The notes under the pieces: model-generated
The model's database searches: none
What the model saw: only the letters and a program-made list of their open reading frames with translations
Told to the model about the DNA's origin: nothing
Source of the DNA: Patella vulgata
Lineage: Eukaryota; Mollusca; Gastropoda; Patellidae
Assembly: GCF_932274485.2 (NCBI RefSeq)
Contig: NC_065879.2
Coordinates: 39,364,436-39,428,435, forward strand
DNA: 64,000 nucleotides
Direction of reading: 5' to 3'
Translations under genes and position numbers: made by a program
In this document: positions 38,690 through 50,500 of the stretch, in pieces
How positions within the stretch are numbered: position 1 is the stretch's first letter
Layout of the letters: each line of letters opens with the position of its first letter

Positions 38690-39545
38690 CTGCTCGATAT
38701 CATCCAAAGTCTTCGACATTGAAAACACGAATTATTTTTCAATTTAAAGGGACTAACTCGCTAATACTTGACACAAAATTGACACACAAATGGCTGGCAA
38801 CGCATATAATAATGTAATATGAAGGTATATAAACTGATTTACATTCAGTCGTTTCTGTTTTTACTGTAATTTCTAATTATATCAGTTATGTTCGGCGAAA
38901 TACGCCAGAATCCTCAATCAAGTGGCAATCTCTAGCATCTGGTTATTCCAGCCTACACCGATAGTATTTATTGCGCATGTTCTCCAGATAAGAATATAGC
39001 GTCACCGTTTGATATGACTCGTGGAATATGTCGAGCCTCGTTCTTCGAGTCCCTTGTTACAAATGGCGCTGAAACGCATTATGGTACACGATTCGTGTAC
39101 CAATGGTAAAATGTTTATTTTGTCTTAAATATTGGATATCAGAAGCCCATCTTTTCCCGGTAAGATCACAACATCAATGTTGATTTAAATTGACAAATAA
39201 TTCGTGTTAAAAATGTCAAGGATTTTGGATGATATTGAGTTAGAGACTTAGCTACTTTAAATCAATGTTGTTGTTGTGATCTCGAAGAACGAGGCTAGAC
39301 ATATTCCACGAGTCATGTCAAACGGTGACCCATATTCTTATCTGAAGATTATGCGCAATAAATATTATCGGTGTAGACTGGAATAACCAGACGGTAGATA
39401 TTGCCATTCGATTGAGACTTCTGGCGCATCTCGCCGAACTTGAAATTAGATTAAAAACGGAAACAATTGAATGTAAATCAGTTTTTATACATTCATATTA
39501 CATTATTATATGCGTTGCGACTCATTTGTGTCAATTTCTAGGCCC
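38690..39545. mobile_element. Foldback-like inverted repeat element
   Basis: The left arm (gacacacaaatggctggcaa, then cgcatataataatgtaatat ... ttcggcgaaatacgcca) is the inverted complement of the right arm (tctggcgcatctcgccgaa ... cattatatgcgttgcgac). Part of the same sequence also lies at 17,190-17,930. No coding potential was seen. Confidence 0.65.
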
Positions 39546-40055
39546 CAAAAATAAATCATCTGAAAATGTACCACATTTTTATCAAAGAAATTATACAAGA
39601 CAACACTGGTATTTGAAGGTCACATTAGTTTCTATCACGTTGCTATATTTATGCGTTTTGGATAAAGAAAGAATAATAATGGGACAAAGTTGCCCCTTTT
39701 ATACCCAAGTGTACAAACTGGAATAAAAAACACAGCGCACGTGTATTGTACTTTTTGAGATATTGGTGAAACATTTATATTAGCTTGATTCGCATTTAAA
39801 AAGAAAGTATTATACTACCCCTTTACTTTGCGCTATAAAAATTATGCGAGCGAAAAAGAACGCTCTTAAAATACATTTATATCATTATGTAAGCCAGGGG
39901 GTTATGCCTATACAACAAATAAATAATAAGAATAAAATATTTACATGCATCGCCTATTAAGCGTATAGAATGAAGTCATTATAAGTAAAATCATAGTGAA
40001 TATGTTTTCTCATTTCCGTTTTAAGCATTTTGGTCATCTGTTTGACCCACAAAAG

Positions 40056-40252
40056 GGGGTGGATGGCCGAATGGTTAGCACGCGCGCGCTGTTCATACGG
40101 TCTGTCATTGAGTCAACTGATGGGGTTTCGATTCCCCGGCTAAAAACCCCTACGCGCAAGCGAATTATTGAAATAAAATTGAACCATGTGTTAGTCCCGA
40201 AATGACCTAGTTTGTGTCGAGTGGACGTTAAACCCCATTTCTCTCTTTCTCT
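40056..40252 (+). repeat. SINE family 2 copy with Ser/Leu-tRNA-like head
   Basis: The head ggatggccgaatggttagca recalls type-II (Ser/Leu) tRNA box A, and ggtttcgattccccggct supplies box B. The body is aaacccctacgcgcaagcg and the 3' end is tgtgtcgagtggacgttaaa followed by (tctc)n. The remaining copies are at 2,086, 57,888 (3' end only) and 62,432. Confidence 0.75.
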
Positions 40253-40419
40253 CTCTGACCCACAAAACTCATTTCTATCGGGAAGTACCATATTTTTAAC
40301 GATCAGGAATTATAAAATTATAGACACAAATTTCACAGTAAAGTCAATTATTTTAGCAACAGATGTATTTGTCTTTAAATTGTTCCAGAATTTAATGCTT
40401 GGCAAATGTGGTGTATTTC

Positions 40420-41209
40420 TATACGCCCACATTTTCATGTGGATGCATATTGTCGTCGCCCCTGTCTGTCCGGACGTTCGTCCGTGTCCGTCCACAATTG
40501 TTTGTGGACACTCTACAGTTCACAATTTTTATCCGATTGTGACGGAACTTGAAATAAAGATTTATCTCCAAAAGATCTCAGTTTCTGTTGATATTGGCAT
40601 GTATCGGATCGATACTTCATGGATTATGTACAAAAAATCACGTTTTTAGCCTTTGAACAATGTAGAGTTCACAATTTTCATCTGATTTTGATGAAACTTG
40701 AAATGCATGTTTATAACCCAAAGATCTTGGTTCCTGACGATATTTGCCCACATCAGATCGTAACTTCCTGAATTATGGCCCCTGATTGTACGAAAAATCG
40801 CGTTTTTAGCTTGTGGTCCCTCTAGAGGTCACAATTATTATCCAATTTAGAAAACCGTTTGAAAATGTCACCGTTACACCCCAATGATGGTTGAGTTCGA
40901 ATTTCGTGAAAATCGGACCAAAACTGCCGGACAAAATGACCGCCCCTCGTACGCAAATAGTGTAAAAGTATGTAATATCAAGATTGTGGAATCTCTAGAA
41001 GTCAAAATTTTTATTCGATTTTGATGAAACTCAAATATATCTTTATATGCCAAATATTTCAGTCCCATTTTTAAATTCGCGTATTTCAGACATAACTTCC
41101 AGGATTATGGTCCCTGATTGTACGAAAAATTGCTTTATTTTTTAGTTTGTTCTCTATCCATCTCTTGCAAAATGTGGGTTTATTTTGCCTGGCAACCACT
41201 GGTTATTTT
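40420..41209 (-). repeat. Tandem-unit element, short copy
   Basis: It is the inverted relative of 6,306-7,545: the tail (gtccgtgtccgtccacaatt) at the left, about two units containing gtgaaaatcggacc and gtacgcaaatagtgtaaaag, and the head (ttgcaaaatgtgggtttatt) at the right. Only about two units are present here, against more than three at 6,306. Confidence 0.65.
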
Positions 41210-41594
41210 AATGCTTGTTTGCGTCACAATGTTCTTCAGAAGTACATATTAAGAAAACACACAGGTCGGTCACCAACAAACCCATAACTTGCATATACGT
41301 AACAGGTCTCCTGATCTATAGTACACACACTAGACCACTCCGTCATCCACCCCAATCAATTCAATGATGATATATACCAGTGTTAAGATTCAATGTACGC
41401 GTGTCGTGCATATTTTACATTGTTATTCAAGCAATTCAGATTTAGTTATATGGAGATACGCGTGGATAAACTTTATCCGCCAAAATGATATTAAAGATAT
41501 AGTTATGATCTATTATATTGTCTATACATCATCCCACATACATTATACTGTATACGGAAGAATCATTTACATATTTACAAAGTGATTATAAATA

Positions 41595-44500
41595 TTAGGT
41601 CGTTGCATTCAGTTGTTCTTCTGTGCAGTAGGCTGTTGTCCTGTTGAAATTACACGGACCATCAGTAAGAGTAAAGAATGTGCCACCAACACAACTCTGA
41701 GTGATTGGTGAACCATTCACACACCAAGAATATTTGATACAAGATGTTTTATCGGGAACAAAAGTTCCCGTAGCTTTATCGGCACAACTGTAAGGATCGC
41801 TAGTTTCACCTAAAATTTAAATTTAAGAAGAGATTAACGAAAAATATAATATTCAATACATTTGGACGATGTTCAAATCTCACCAATAAAGTGTTTACGG
41901 TAATATCGTCAGTATAGCATATCCAAACCCATGACAGTTTTATAGTATCGGTATGGTCAAAAATGCCTGAACTCTCGATCAAGCCAATAGTTTGTTATAA
42001 AGGGACTTTCAAAGTTTACTTAAAATGAGACATTTCTTGGTGCACTATATACAGCTTGCTATGCACCAGTCCAGTGGTCAAATATAATTCATAAAATACT
42101 GATACCTTCACTGTTTTGACATCAAAGGAAACTGAGTTTAATGCGTAACTATGTAATCATTTAATACTGAGCCTTCAGGTACAACATTAAATAATATCGA
42201 AAGCTTTGAATTTGACATTTTCAATTTTAAACAGAAATATACGAATGAAAATATATAAAATAACAGAATAGACGATTAAGTGAAAAGCTACCATAGTTAG
42301 ATAGAATGGATACGATATGGTAAAAAAATCGTTATTAGTATTCAAATTTGAGTAAAAATGACAAGAGAAAGACACATAAAATAGGAGAAAAGCAAAGGCA
42401 ACTAATAATCTATTTGAAAATTTTATAAAGATAAAATAATGGTTTATGCAGTGTATAGAGTAAGCTATAGAACTAGCAAGCTATGTTTATTAGTAGTAGT
42501 CTATAGATGTGTATTTTGTCTTTAATATACAGTCAGTGTGGATCGGAATTATCCCCCCCCCCCCCTTCGTCAAAAATACATGGTAGACTGCAAATCTTGA
42601 ATCAAACATGATGGTCTCTTCATTCTGATGCATAAGTTTAAAAAAAAAAACCCATTATGTACTAAGATTTCCGGCATAAACAACTACAATACAATCAAGT
42701 TTATGAACGGAATTTCTTAAACGCTGAGCGAGTTTACATGTCATATAGGATATCCAGCAATATAGTCTGATACGTTTGCCATGATAAGGGCGATAACTTC
42801 GTAAGCTCACAGAAACTATGTGGATGCAGGCCACCATCAGGAAATCAAATGAAATGCAATGGGGTTTCACGTTCTACTGTTATGTAGGCAGGAATACGGC
42901 AGTTGATAAATTAATTTCATCTGATGACAAGGTATGTTATTTTATATTAAGAATTCACGCTATAGCTTTAAAGATGTAAGAGACATGGAATATACAAGCA
43001 AAAGCAGTAGTTGTAGGTATACAGTAGAAAACCAGTACTAACTTACTGTTTTTCAATAAAATCAGACTGAAAAATGGAACAGATTAAACAATGAAGATTT
43101 ACACGTGATTAAATATGTGCTATATAATAGGCCACGAGTTGATTATTGATTCAAATACCCACTAAAGTTCCTGGATTCCGTGTTATGTTTAGAGGACAAA
43201 AGGGTAAAGGGGGGGGGGGGGGCGAAGACATTATGCGCCAATGGCCTTGTTGATTCTATAGTTCAATATTTCAATATTAGCTTATCGCGTGTAGAGAAAT
43301 TCATTGGGCCTCAATGTGTGTGCTAGCTATAAACCCAAATTTTCAGTATCGGGTCCTCGTATATAGATATTCACTAGGCGTCAAGATGTGTGAAATGGAA
43401 TGTACTACATGTAAACACCAATCAAAAAAATTCAATTAATATAATAAAAGATTAATTACCGCATGCATCTGTGACTTGATCATAACATAATGCATCCGGA
43501 CATTTACTGATAAGTATTAAACCTGTTGAACACGTTATATATTTATTACAATTATACGGATGGTTTATCTTCTGGCCGACTGGAGTTGAAGCACAATAGT
43601 CACCTGTAATAGCGACACAAAAAATATATTGTATACAAATGTTAAAATGCATAGGTTCCATAAATAGAATAGTTAAATATAGATTCCATGGACAGAATAG
43701 ATAAATAAATATGTTCATACACAAAATAGATACCCTAACAGATTCTTTACACAGAATAGATAAACCTAGATTATGTATACAGAACAGATACAAATAGATT
43801 CCTTGCACAAAGCAGATAAATATAGATTCGCACACAGAATTGATGAATATAGATTCAATACACAAAACAGATAAATATAGATCCCACACAGAGAATAAAT
43901 ATATATTCAATAACCGAATGGATACTGATAAAAATAGATTCATACACAGGAAATGAAATGGGGTTCTCTTCTGCTTCGTCTGGACTAATGAAGACGGGCG
44001 CTGCGGCCTACTATTACATCGAATTCAAACTGTCAAGGGATCTTTAACGTGCGAGCCAATGTGTACACGGGGCCTTGGGTTTTCGTCCCATTCGAACGAC
44101 TATACGTTTTCCCTTGCCATGCCGTCAGTCCTACACCAGTGACAAGGAGGAACCACGCCGGAAAACCCCGATGAACTTTCTCGTCCAACGTAGTGATCGA
44201 ACACGGGACCTCAAGGTTAGTGAGCCAACGTCTAACCCACTGAGTCACTGCGGCTCCTTCATACACAGGAATGATAAACTTAAATATAAATTTCATACAG
44301 AGGAATGGATACAAATAAAATCTCATAAAAACACCATATGCAAATATAATATATACACAGAAACCCTGCAAATAGATTCATACACACCTCTATGCAAATA
44401 GATTCCACAGATAATATGCAAATAGATTCCATACAGTATACATTACATGATCAGATTCCTTGATATTAGTATTATTTTACAAACATACTCTTTAAGGAAT

Positions 44501-47500
44501 TAGGAGGATTATCTTTAAACTGAACTGAATCATCAGTGCAATACGGTTCTGGTGAGGAGGTGAAGGGTGTTTCCCCAAAACTACAAGTTGTACACATTGA
44601 TACCCACCAGTCATCCTCTAATCCATAATTCTATATCTGTATGTACTGATGCTGATTTATATGGCTGTGTTTAATTAATCGTCATTCTTTTGCATACAAT
44701 TTCAAAAAGAACCAACAAAATAAACTTACTTGGAATGACCAAGATTTCTTGAGAAACTGATTGGGCAGCTGGATTACTTGAATCGCAACGCAACGATGTT
44801 GCGTTCCATCCCATATCAAATACGTGCTTGACTACACTATGTTGTGTGTAGTAACAGTCCTTTACATTCGAGCTGGTTCTATTATCGGCGGGAAAGATGA
44901 CTTCTGTAAAATTATCTCCTGCTTGGGTCTGTTGCAGCCACAACAGTTGACCTTCCGGATTCTTTTGGAGGTTTTTACATGTAAATGAATATGATATACC
45001 TTCGACAATATCTTCTGGGAAAGTCACCACAGGTTCTTTAGTTGGAACTGTTAATGTACAAAAGACATTTTTCGGATATGGCATATATTTTTCTATGAAT
45101 AATAATACAAAAATAAATTGGCAGTTAGGTTAACCTATAATTATAAGTGGGAGAGGGTTTATGGGAGAATACTGGAAATTATTAAGCTAATTGAACGCAT
45201 AAATTGACTTATACGACTAAAGAAATAGTTTTTGCTTATAACAAAATTAAGAATTGAATAAGCTGAAACTCATAGAGTTCCGTAAGATTAATGAGTAGCA
45301 GTGCCGTCACTACCACAGATTCGGGCCAGTGGTGGTATTATCATTTCAAGGTTGAATAGAGTCGTCACGGATCATGACCGCCACCAAAGTCATCAGGTAT
45401 ATCTATACCAAGTAGCATTAACGTTTAAAGATAGACAAGTCACCCTCTATATGACGTCAGAGAAAGATACTGCTAAACAGCTTAAATCGCGTGATCACAA
45501 TATCACGCTGCAAATCTCTATTTTCCAAATGGTATAGCCCTAAAAAAGCTTGGCATACATTATCTTAAATAATGACCTGATAGCAATAAAGAATTGCATA
45601 CTTAAGTGTAATATTTTGTGATGCGGTTCTAGATAATCGACTTTACATCATTCATAGCCTACACACAAAGACCAAATAACATTTTAAAATTTCAAATTCT
45701 TGAAGTGTACATAATGTGAATAAAATCGTCGATGTAGGAATTAAAACCTACTCTAAAGAGTAGCCAATTGTAGAAGATCACGTAAGTTTCTTATGTTTTA
45801 GAGTTTAGATTATATGGTCTGGCATTTAGTTAAGGCTTGTATGTGACAAGGAATAAGCCTTCTGACGCCCACTTAACCTGGTGGGTTTTTCCAATCTGAG
45901 CGCGATTGAATTATTAAGATTAAGACATGCCATTATCCTGGTCTCTCTTGCTGTCTCCTAATTGTCTGTCAAAAACAATTCATGCTTGTTTGACTTTTTG
46001 AAACGAAATGAAATGAAATGAAATGGGGTTTAACGCCCTACTGTTCTGGTCCGACTCGCCTAATGATAACGAGCATACGCTATGAGGGGAATTTTGCCCG
46101 GGCAGCGACACTATGACCTACTCCTGTATCGAATTCCATCTTTTCCGTGCAAGCCATTGTGTACACGGGTCCTCGGATTTTTGCCTCATCCTAACGACTA
46201 GACAGCTGTCCTTGTCAGGCCCTCCACCCTGCACCACTGACAAGGGGAAACCACGCCGGAAAATCCTGATGAACGTTCTCAGCCAATGCAGGGATCGATC
46301 ACGCGGCCTTCAGGCTAGCGAGCCAGCGTCTTAATTACCCACCTAGGCACGGTGACTCCCTTTACTTTTGAAGTTGTCACTCTCCGTTTTGTGTGTAGTA
46401 CAGTCCCCTGCCTGTATCCCAAGTCTACGATTTAAATACATTATTTTTCAAAATGTCTTACCCTTGATAATCATATTCCCAAATACCCTTTTGTTTGTGT
46501 TAGATGTACAGAGGAATTGTGTATTCTGTGTACAGGTAGCATTCTTGTAATTTACGGCCATGGTAAACAAATCACCAACTCTTTCATTAGTTCCGGTCAC
46601 GCCTCTTGGTGGAAATATAGTGACATTTCCAGTTGCTGTAAATGCAGCTTGTGGCTGCCAAACCGAACCTGCATCATTCTTAGCGTTCATAAAAACAGCT
46701 ATAACTTCGAAATTATCAAAACCATCATAGTAGCAGACGATAGATGCTGATTGGTTAATAAACGCAGTGACTGTAGGCATGGTTATATCTGAAATGGCAA
46801 ACAAATGCTAGTATTATTTACTTACAATGATTATTATCTTATTAATTATAGGTGAGTTAGGGGCCACGGTGGCCAGGTGGGTTAGACGTTGGCTCGCTAG
46901 CCTGGAGGTCGGATGTCCGATCCCTGCATTGGCCGAGACAGTTCATCCAGATTTTGCGGCGTGGTCCCCCCTTGTAAGTAACGGTTTGACAAGTACAGCT
47001 GTCTAGTCGTTCGGAAGGGACAAAAAACCGAGGTCCCGTGTACACATTGGCGTGCTCGTAAAAGATCCCTTGGCAGTTGGAATTCGATATAAGAGTAGGC
47101 CGTAGTGCCGCAGTCCGGGCAAAATTTCCCTCATAGCACACTGTATGGCGTATACCTGTCTTCATTAGCCCAGTTAAACCCCATTTCATTTTTATAGGTG
47201 AGTAGCTGGCTCACTAACCTGGAGGTCGCGTGTTCGATCCCTGCATTAGCCGAGAGTGTTCGTCGGGATTTTCTGATGGGTCCCCCCTTGTCATTGGTGC
47301 AGGACGGAGGTCCCGTGTGTCCCGTGTATACATCCCTTGGCAGTCGGAATTCGATGTAAGAGTAGGCGATAGTGCCGCTGACCGGGCAAAATGTCCCTCA
47401 TAGCACACTGTATGGCGTATGCCCGTCCACATTAGTCCAGTCAGAGCAGAACAGTAGGACGTAAAACCCCATTTCATTTAATTTAAGTTGAAATTTTAAC

Positions 47501-50500
47501 AAGAATAGCGTAGTACCGATTATATAGTAAACAATGAAATAAAAAGGGACAACATATCAACAACATCTAGTAAAATCTCAACATTTTTGTCGTGTTACCT
47601 TTATCGTATATATTATATATATATATAAAAACACAATTTTTAACTATTAACGATTCATAAAAAATAATAAATTTATCACATTCCGCCGAGTACTTCTAAC
47701 GACGTATTGTCACTTCCATTATCATTCGCCCTGAAGAGACCGCAACGGTCGAAAGTACTCGGCGGAATGTGATAAATTTATTAGTTTTTATGAATCGTTA
47801 ATAGTTAAAAATTGGGTTTTTTTTAATATTGAGAGCAACTAGGCAATATTCAGTTTAATCCTTTGGTCGTGTCTCAGGCTACAAACTATGACAGCACAAG
47901 CGCAAAATACTGTACATTCTAAGCCATCCCTAGTGCATCTACACGCAAGCGTACTGCCTGGGGTGTCACTCTTGCATCCGCATCTGACGATCCACATGAC
48001 ACAGACCCCGGAGCAAGTTGGTCGGCTGTAATGTTCTCAATTTAGTATCCTTCACCCAGCAATACAGTTCCGGAACAAGTTCCGACGGATTACTATCTTC
48101 CAGTGAACACTACACAATAGCTTGGTGATAGCTCTTTTTACGTTCCCTGCAAATGCATCATTCATTGAGCAAAACTGCGTGGTTTGGGTGGGAATGATGA
48201 CGATACATTTCCAGTTTTGGATGTCCATACCCTCCGGCGTGTTTCAGGCATCGATTTTGCTAGAACTTTGTCCATAACAAGCTTGGAAAATAAATACAGT
48301 GAGAGAGGATAAAATCAAGCTCTCACCACTTCCAAAGCTGTTCCTTTCCCCACGGCGTAGCAGCATATAACCGTATCATATCGAGTAAGAGTATGAACTG
48401 GCAGGATTTCAATGATAACTGACGTGTGTTTCTCCATAGTTTGACCAATGTCAACGGTTGTTCTTTCTTTGATTTGTGATTCCATTGTAACGCGATTCAT
48501 GTCAGCTTGTTATGGACAGAGCTCTTGCAAATCGATGGCTGAAACACGCTGGAGGATATAGGCATCCAAAACTGGAAATATATCGTCATTATCCCCACCT
48601 AAACCATGTAGTCTTGCTCCAATGAATGGTGCATTTGCAGGAAACGCAAAAAGATGTCATCACCATGCTATTGTGTGGCGTTCACTGAAATTCAGATCGT
48701 AATCTGTCGGAACAAAGGACACTAAATGGAAAACATTACAACCGGTCAACTTACTCCTGTGGCTCATCAGATGTAGATGCAAGAGTGACACTGACACCCC
48801 ATGTAGTATGCTTTCTTGTAACTGTACTAGGGATGGCTTAGAATGCACAGTATTTTGCGCCTGTGCTGTCGCAGTCAGACACACGACTAAAGGATTGAAC
48901 TGAATATTACCCAGTTTTGGGGAGGTTATTTTCGTATTTTGCGGATAGAATTTGTTTTTTTAAATGTCCAAAACACAGCTTGTGTCCCCCTATTCAGGGT
49001 CATTCCATGTGGCCCTGGACCCCATGATAGGCATGTATGTGGTCGTATCGTATCACTCAGTCATATGCTCAGATGTCAAAAAATATATAATTTGTCTCTC
49101 GACATAGTTTGGTTTGGTGAAATAATCGTCCCCAACCGCCGCTATCGAGTTAAAGGACCATATCGTCTGGTATTTTGGATTTTACTATCATCTAATCACC
49201 ACACGACATAATGAATAATTTCGATGTATGCCTTGGTCTCAAAACATAAGGTTAGCCACCATAATTATCATCCTAGACAAAATATTATGGGAGTTATAGG
49301 GGATTATTTGAAATGGCGGCCGTCTTGGACGCCATCTTGAATTTCTCAAAACGCTCTAGGGTGACCCCGGCTCACTCGGCAGATTCTTAAAGAGGACACC
49401 CTAGGCTACTAAATCAACCATAAACAAACTTTGTATACAATTTCCAGGTTCAGCCATAGTTCTGCCGGGCTATTAACTCTAACGTTATGTACGTTACGCG
49501 ACTCGCTGGTCTCGCGCTTCGCTCCCTTCGACTAACCCTCAAATAAAAGAAAAGAGAGAGCGGTTCAATGAGGGTGACCAGACGGGCAGTCGAGAGCTGC
49601 AAGAAATGCATTTGCGAGCCTTCACTCGAACGTCATGTACATAACGCGACTCGCTCGTCTCGTGCTTCGCTCTCTTCGAGAAAGTAGATACATTGGAATA
49701 AGGTTTTGATCTTTAGATTTTGATACTACCTCAGTGTTCACATTATTGGGTTAAAATAGATTTGTCGGTAAACTTTTAAATTTACCAACATTCGCTGTTT
49801 ACGTTGTTATAATTAAATAAATGTGGACAACATAATTGTTAACAAGTATATGGTACTATATATTTTCAAACTTAGACGCAATTTATGAATTTATATACAG
49901 ATATATTTTACTCACTGATAGGAATTGGTGTTGTTGTTGGAGTCGTTGTGGGCCTCGTTATCGGGTTAGTAGTAGGACTAGTGGTAGGGCTAGTGGTAGG
50001 ACTGGTTGTTGGGCTAGTAGTAGGACTAGTGGTTGGGCTAGTAGTAGGACTGGTAGTAGGACTAGTGGTGGGACTGGTTGTAGGACTTGTGGTCGGGCTG
50101 GTAGTCGGGCTGGTGGTAGGACTAGTAGTGGGACTTGTCGTTGGACTGGTAGTAGGACTTGTGGTCGGACTGGTGGTAGGGCTAGTAGTGGGACTTGTGG
50201 TCGGGCTGGTAGTAGGACTGGTCGTTGGACTGGTAGTAGGACTAGTTGTCGGACTGGTGGTAGGGCTGGTTGTGGGACTGGTGGTCGGACTGGTAGTAGG
50301 ACTGGTGGTTGGACTAGTTGTAGGACTGGTCGTCGGGCTTGTTGTAGGGCTAGTGGTTGGGCTTGTGGTAGGGCTAGTGGTTGGGCTTGTAGTAGGGCTA
50401 GTTGTTGGACTAGTGGTTGGGCTTGTAGTAGGGCTAGTTGTTGGGCTAGTAGTTGGGCTTGTAGTAGGGCTAGTTGTTGGGCTAGTGGTTGGGCTTGTAG

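Larger units (their letters stand above)
36685..41594. other. Intergenic region between the two convergent membrane genes
   Basis: It contains a short (gtct)n run at about 36,925, a duplicated segment (37,320-37,555 and 38,030-38,605), a SINE-1, the foldback at 38,690-39,545, a SINE-2, and the tandem-unit element. No additional gene is supported. I found no convincing polyadenylation signal close to either stop codon. Confidence 0.6.

Noticed and set aside
40056-40140. Functional Ser/Leu tRNA gene
   Set aside because: Box A and B resemble a tRNA, but the sequence continues into a SINE body and tail, and no complete cloverleaf is apparent.
40212-40649. A 145-residue plus-strand frame
   Set aside because: It runs from the SINE-2 tail into the tandem-unit element and has no recognisable domain.
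43452-43943. A 163-residue minus-strand frame extending upstream of the first CBM14 exon
   Set aside because: The extension is the intronic minisatellite. A good acceptor at 43,604 and phase 1 place the exon start at 43,603.
44033-44401. Overlapping frames of 108-112 residues on both strands
   Set aside because: They coincide with a SINE family-1 insertion with target duplication. Similar frames recur in other copies.
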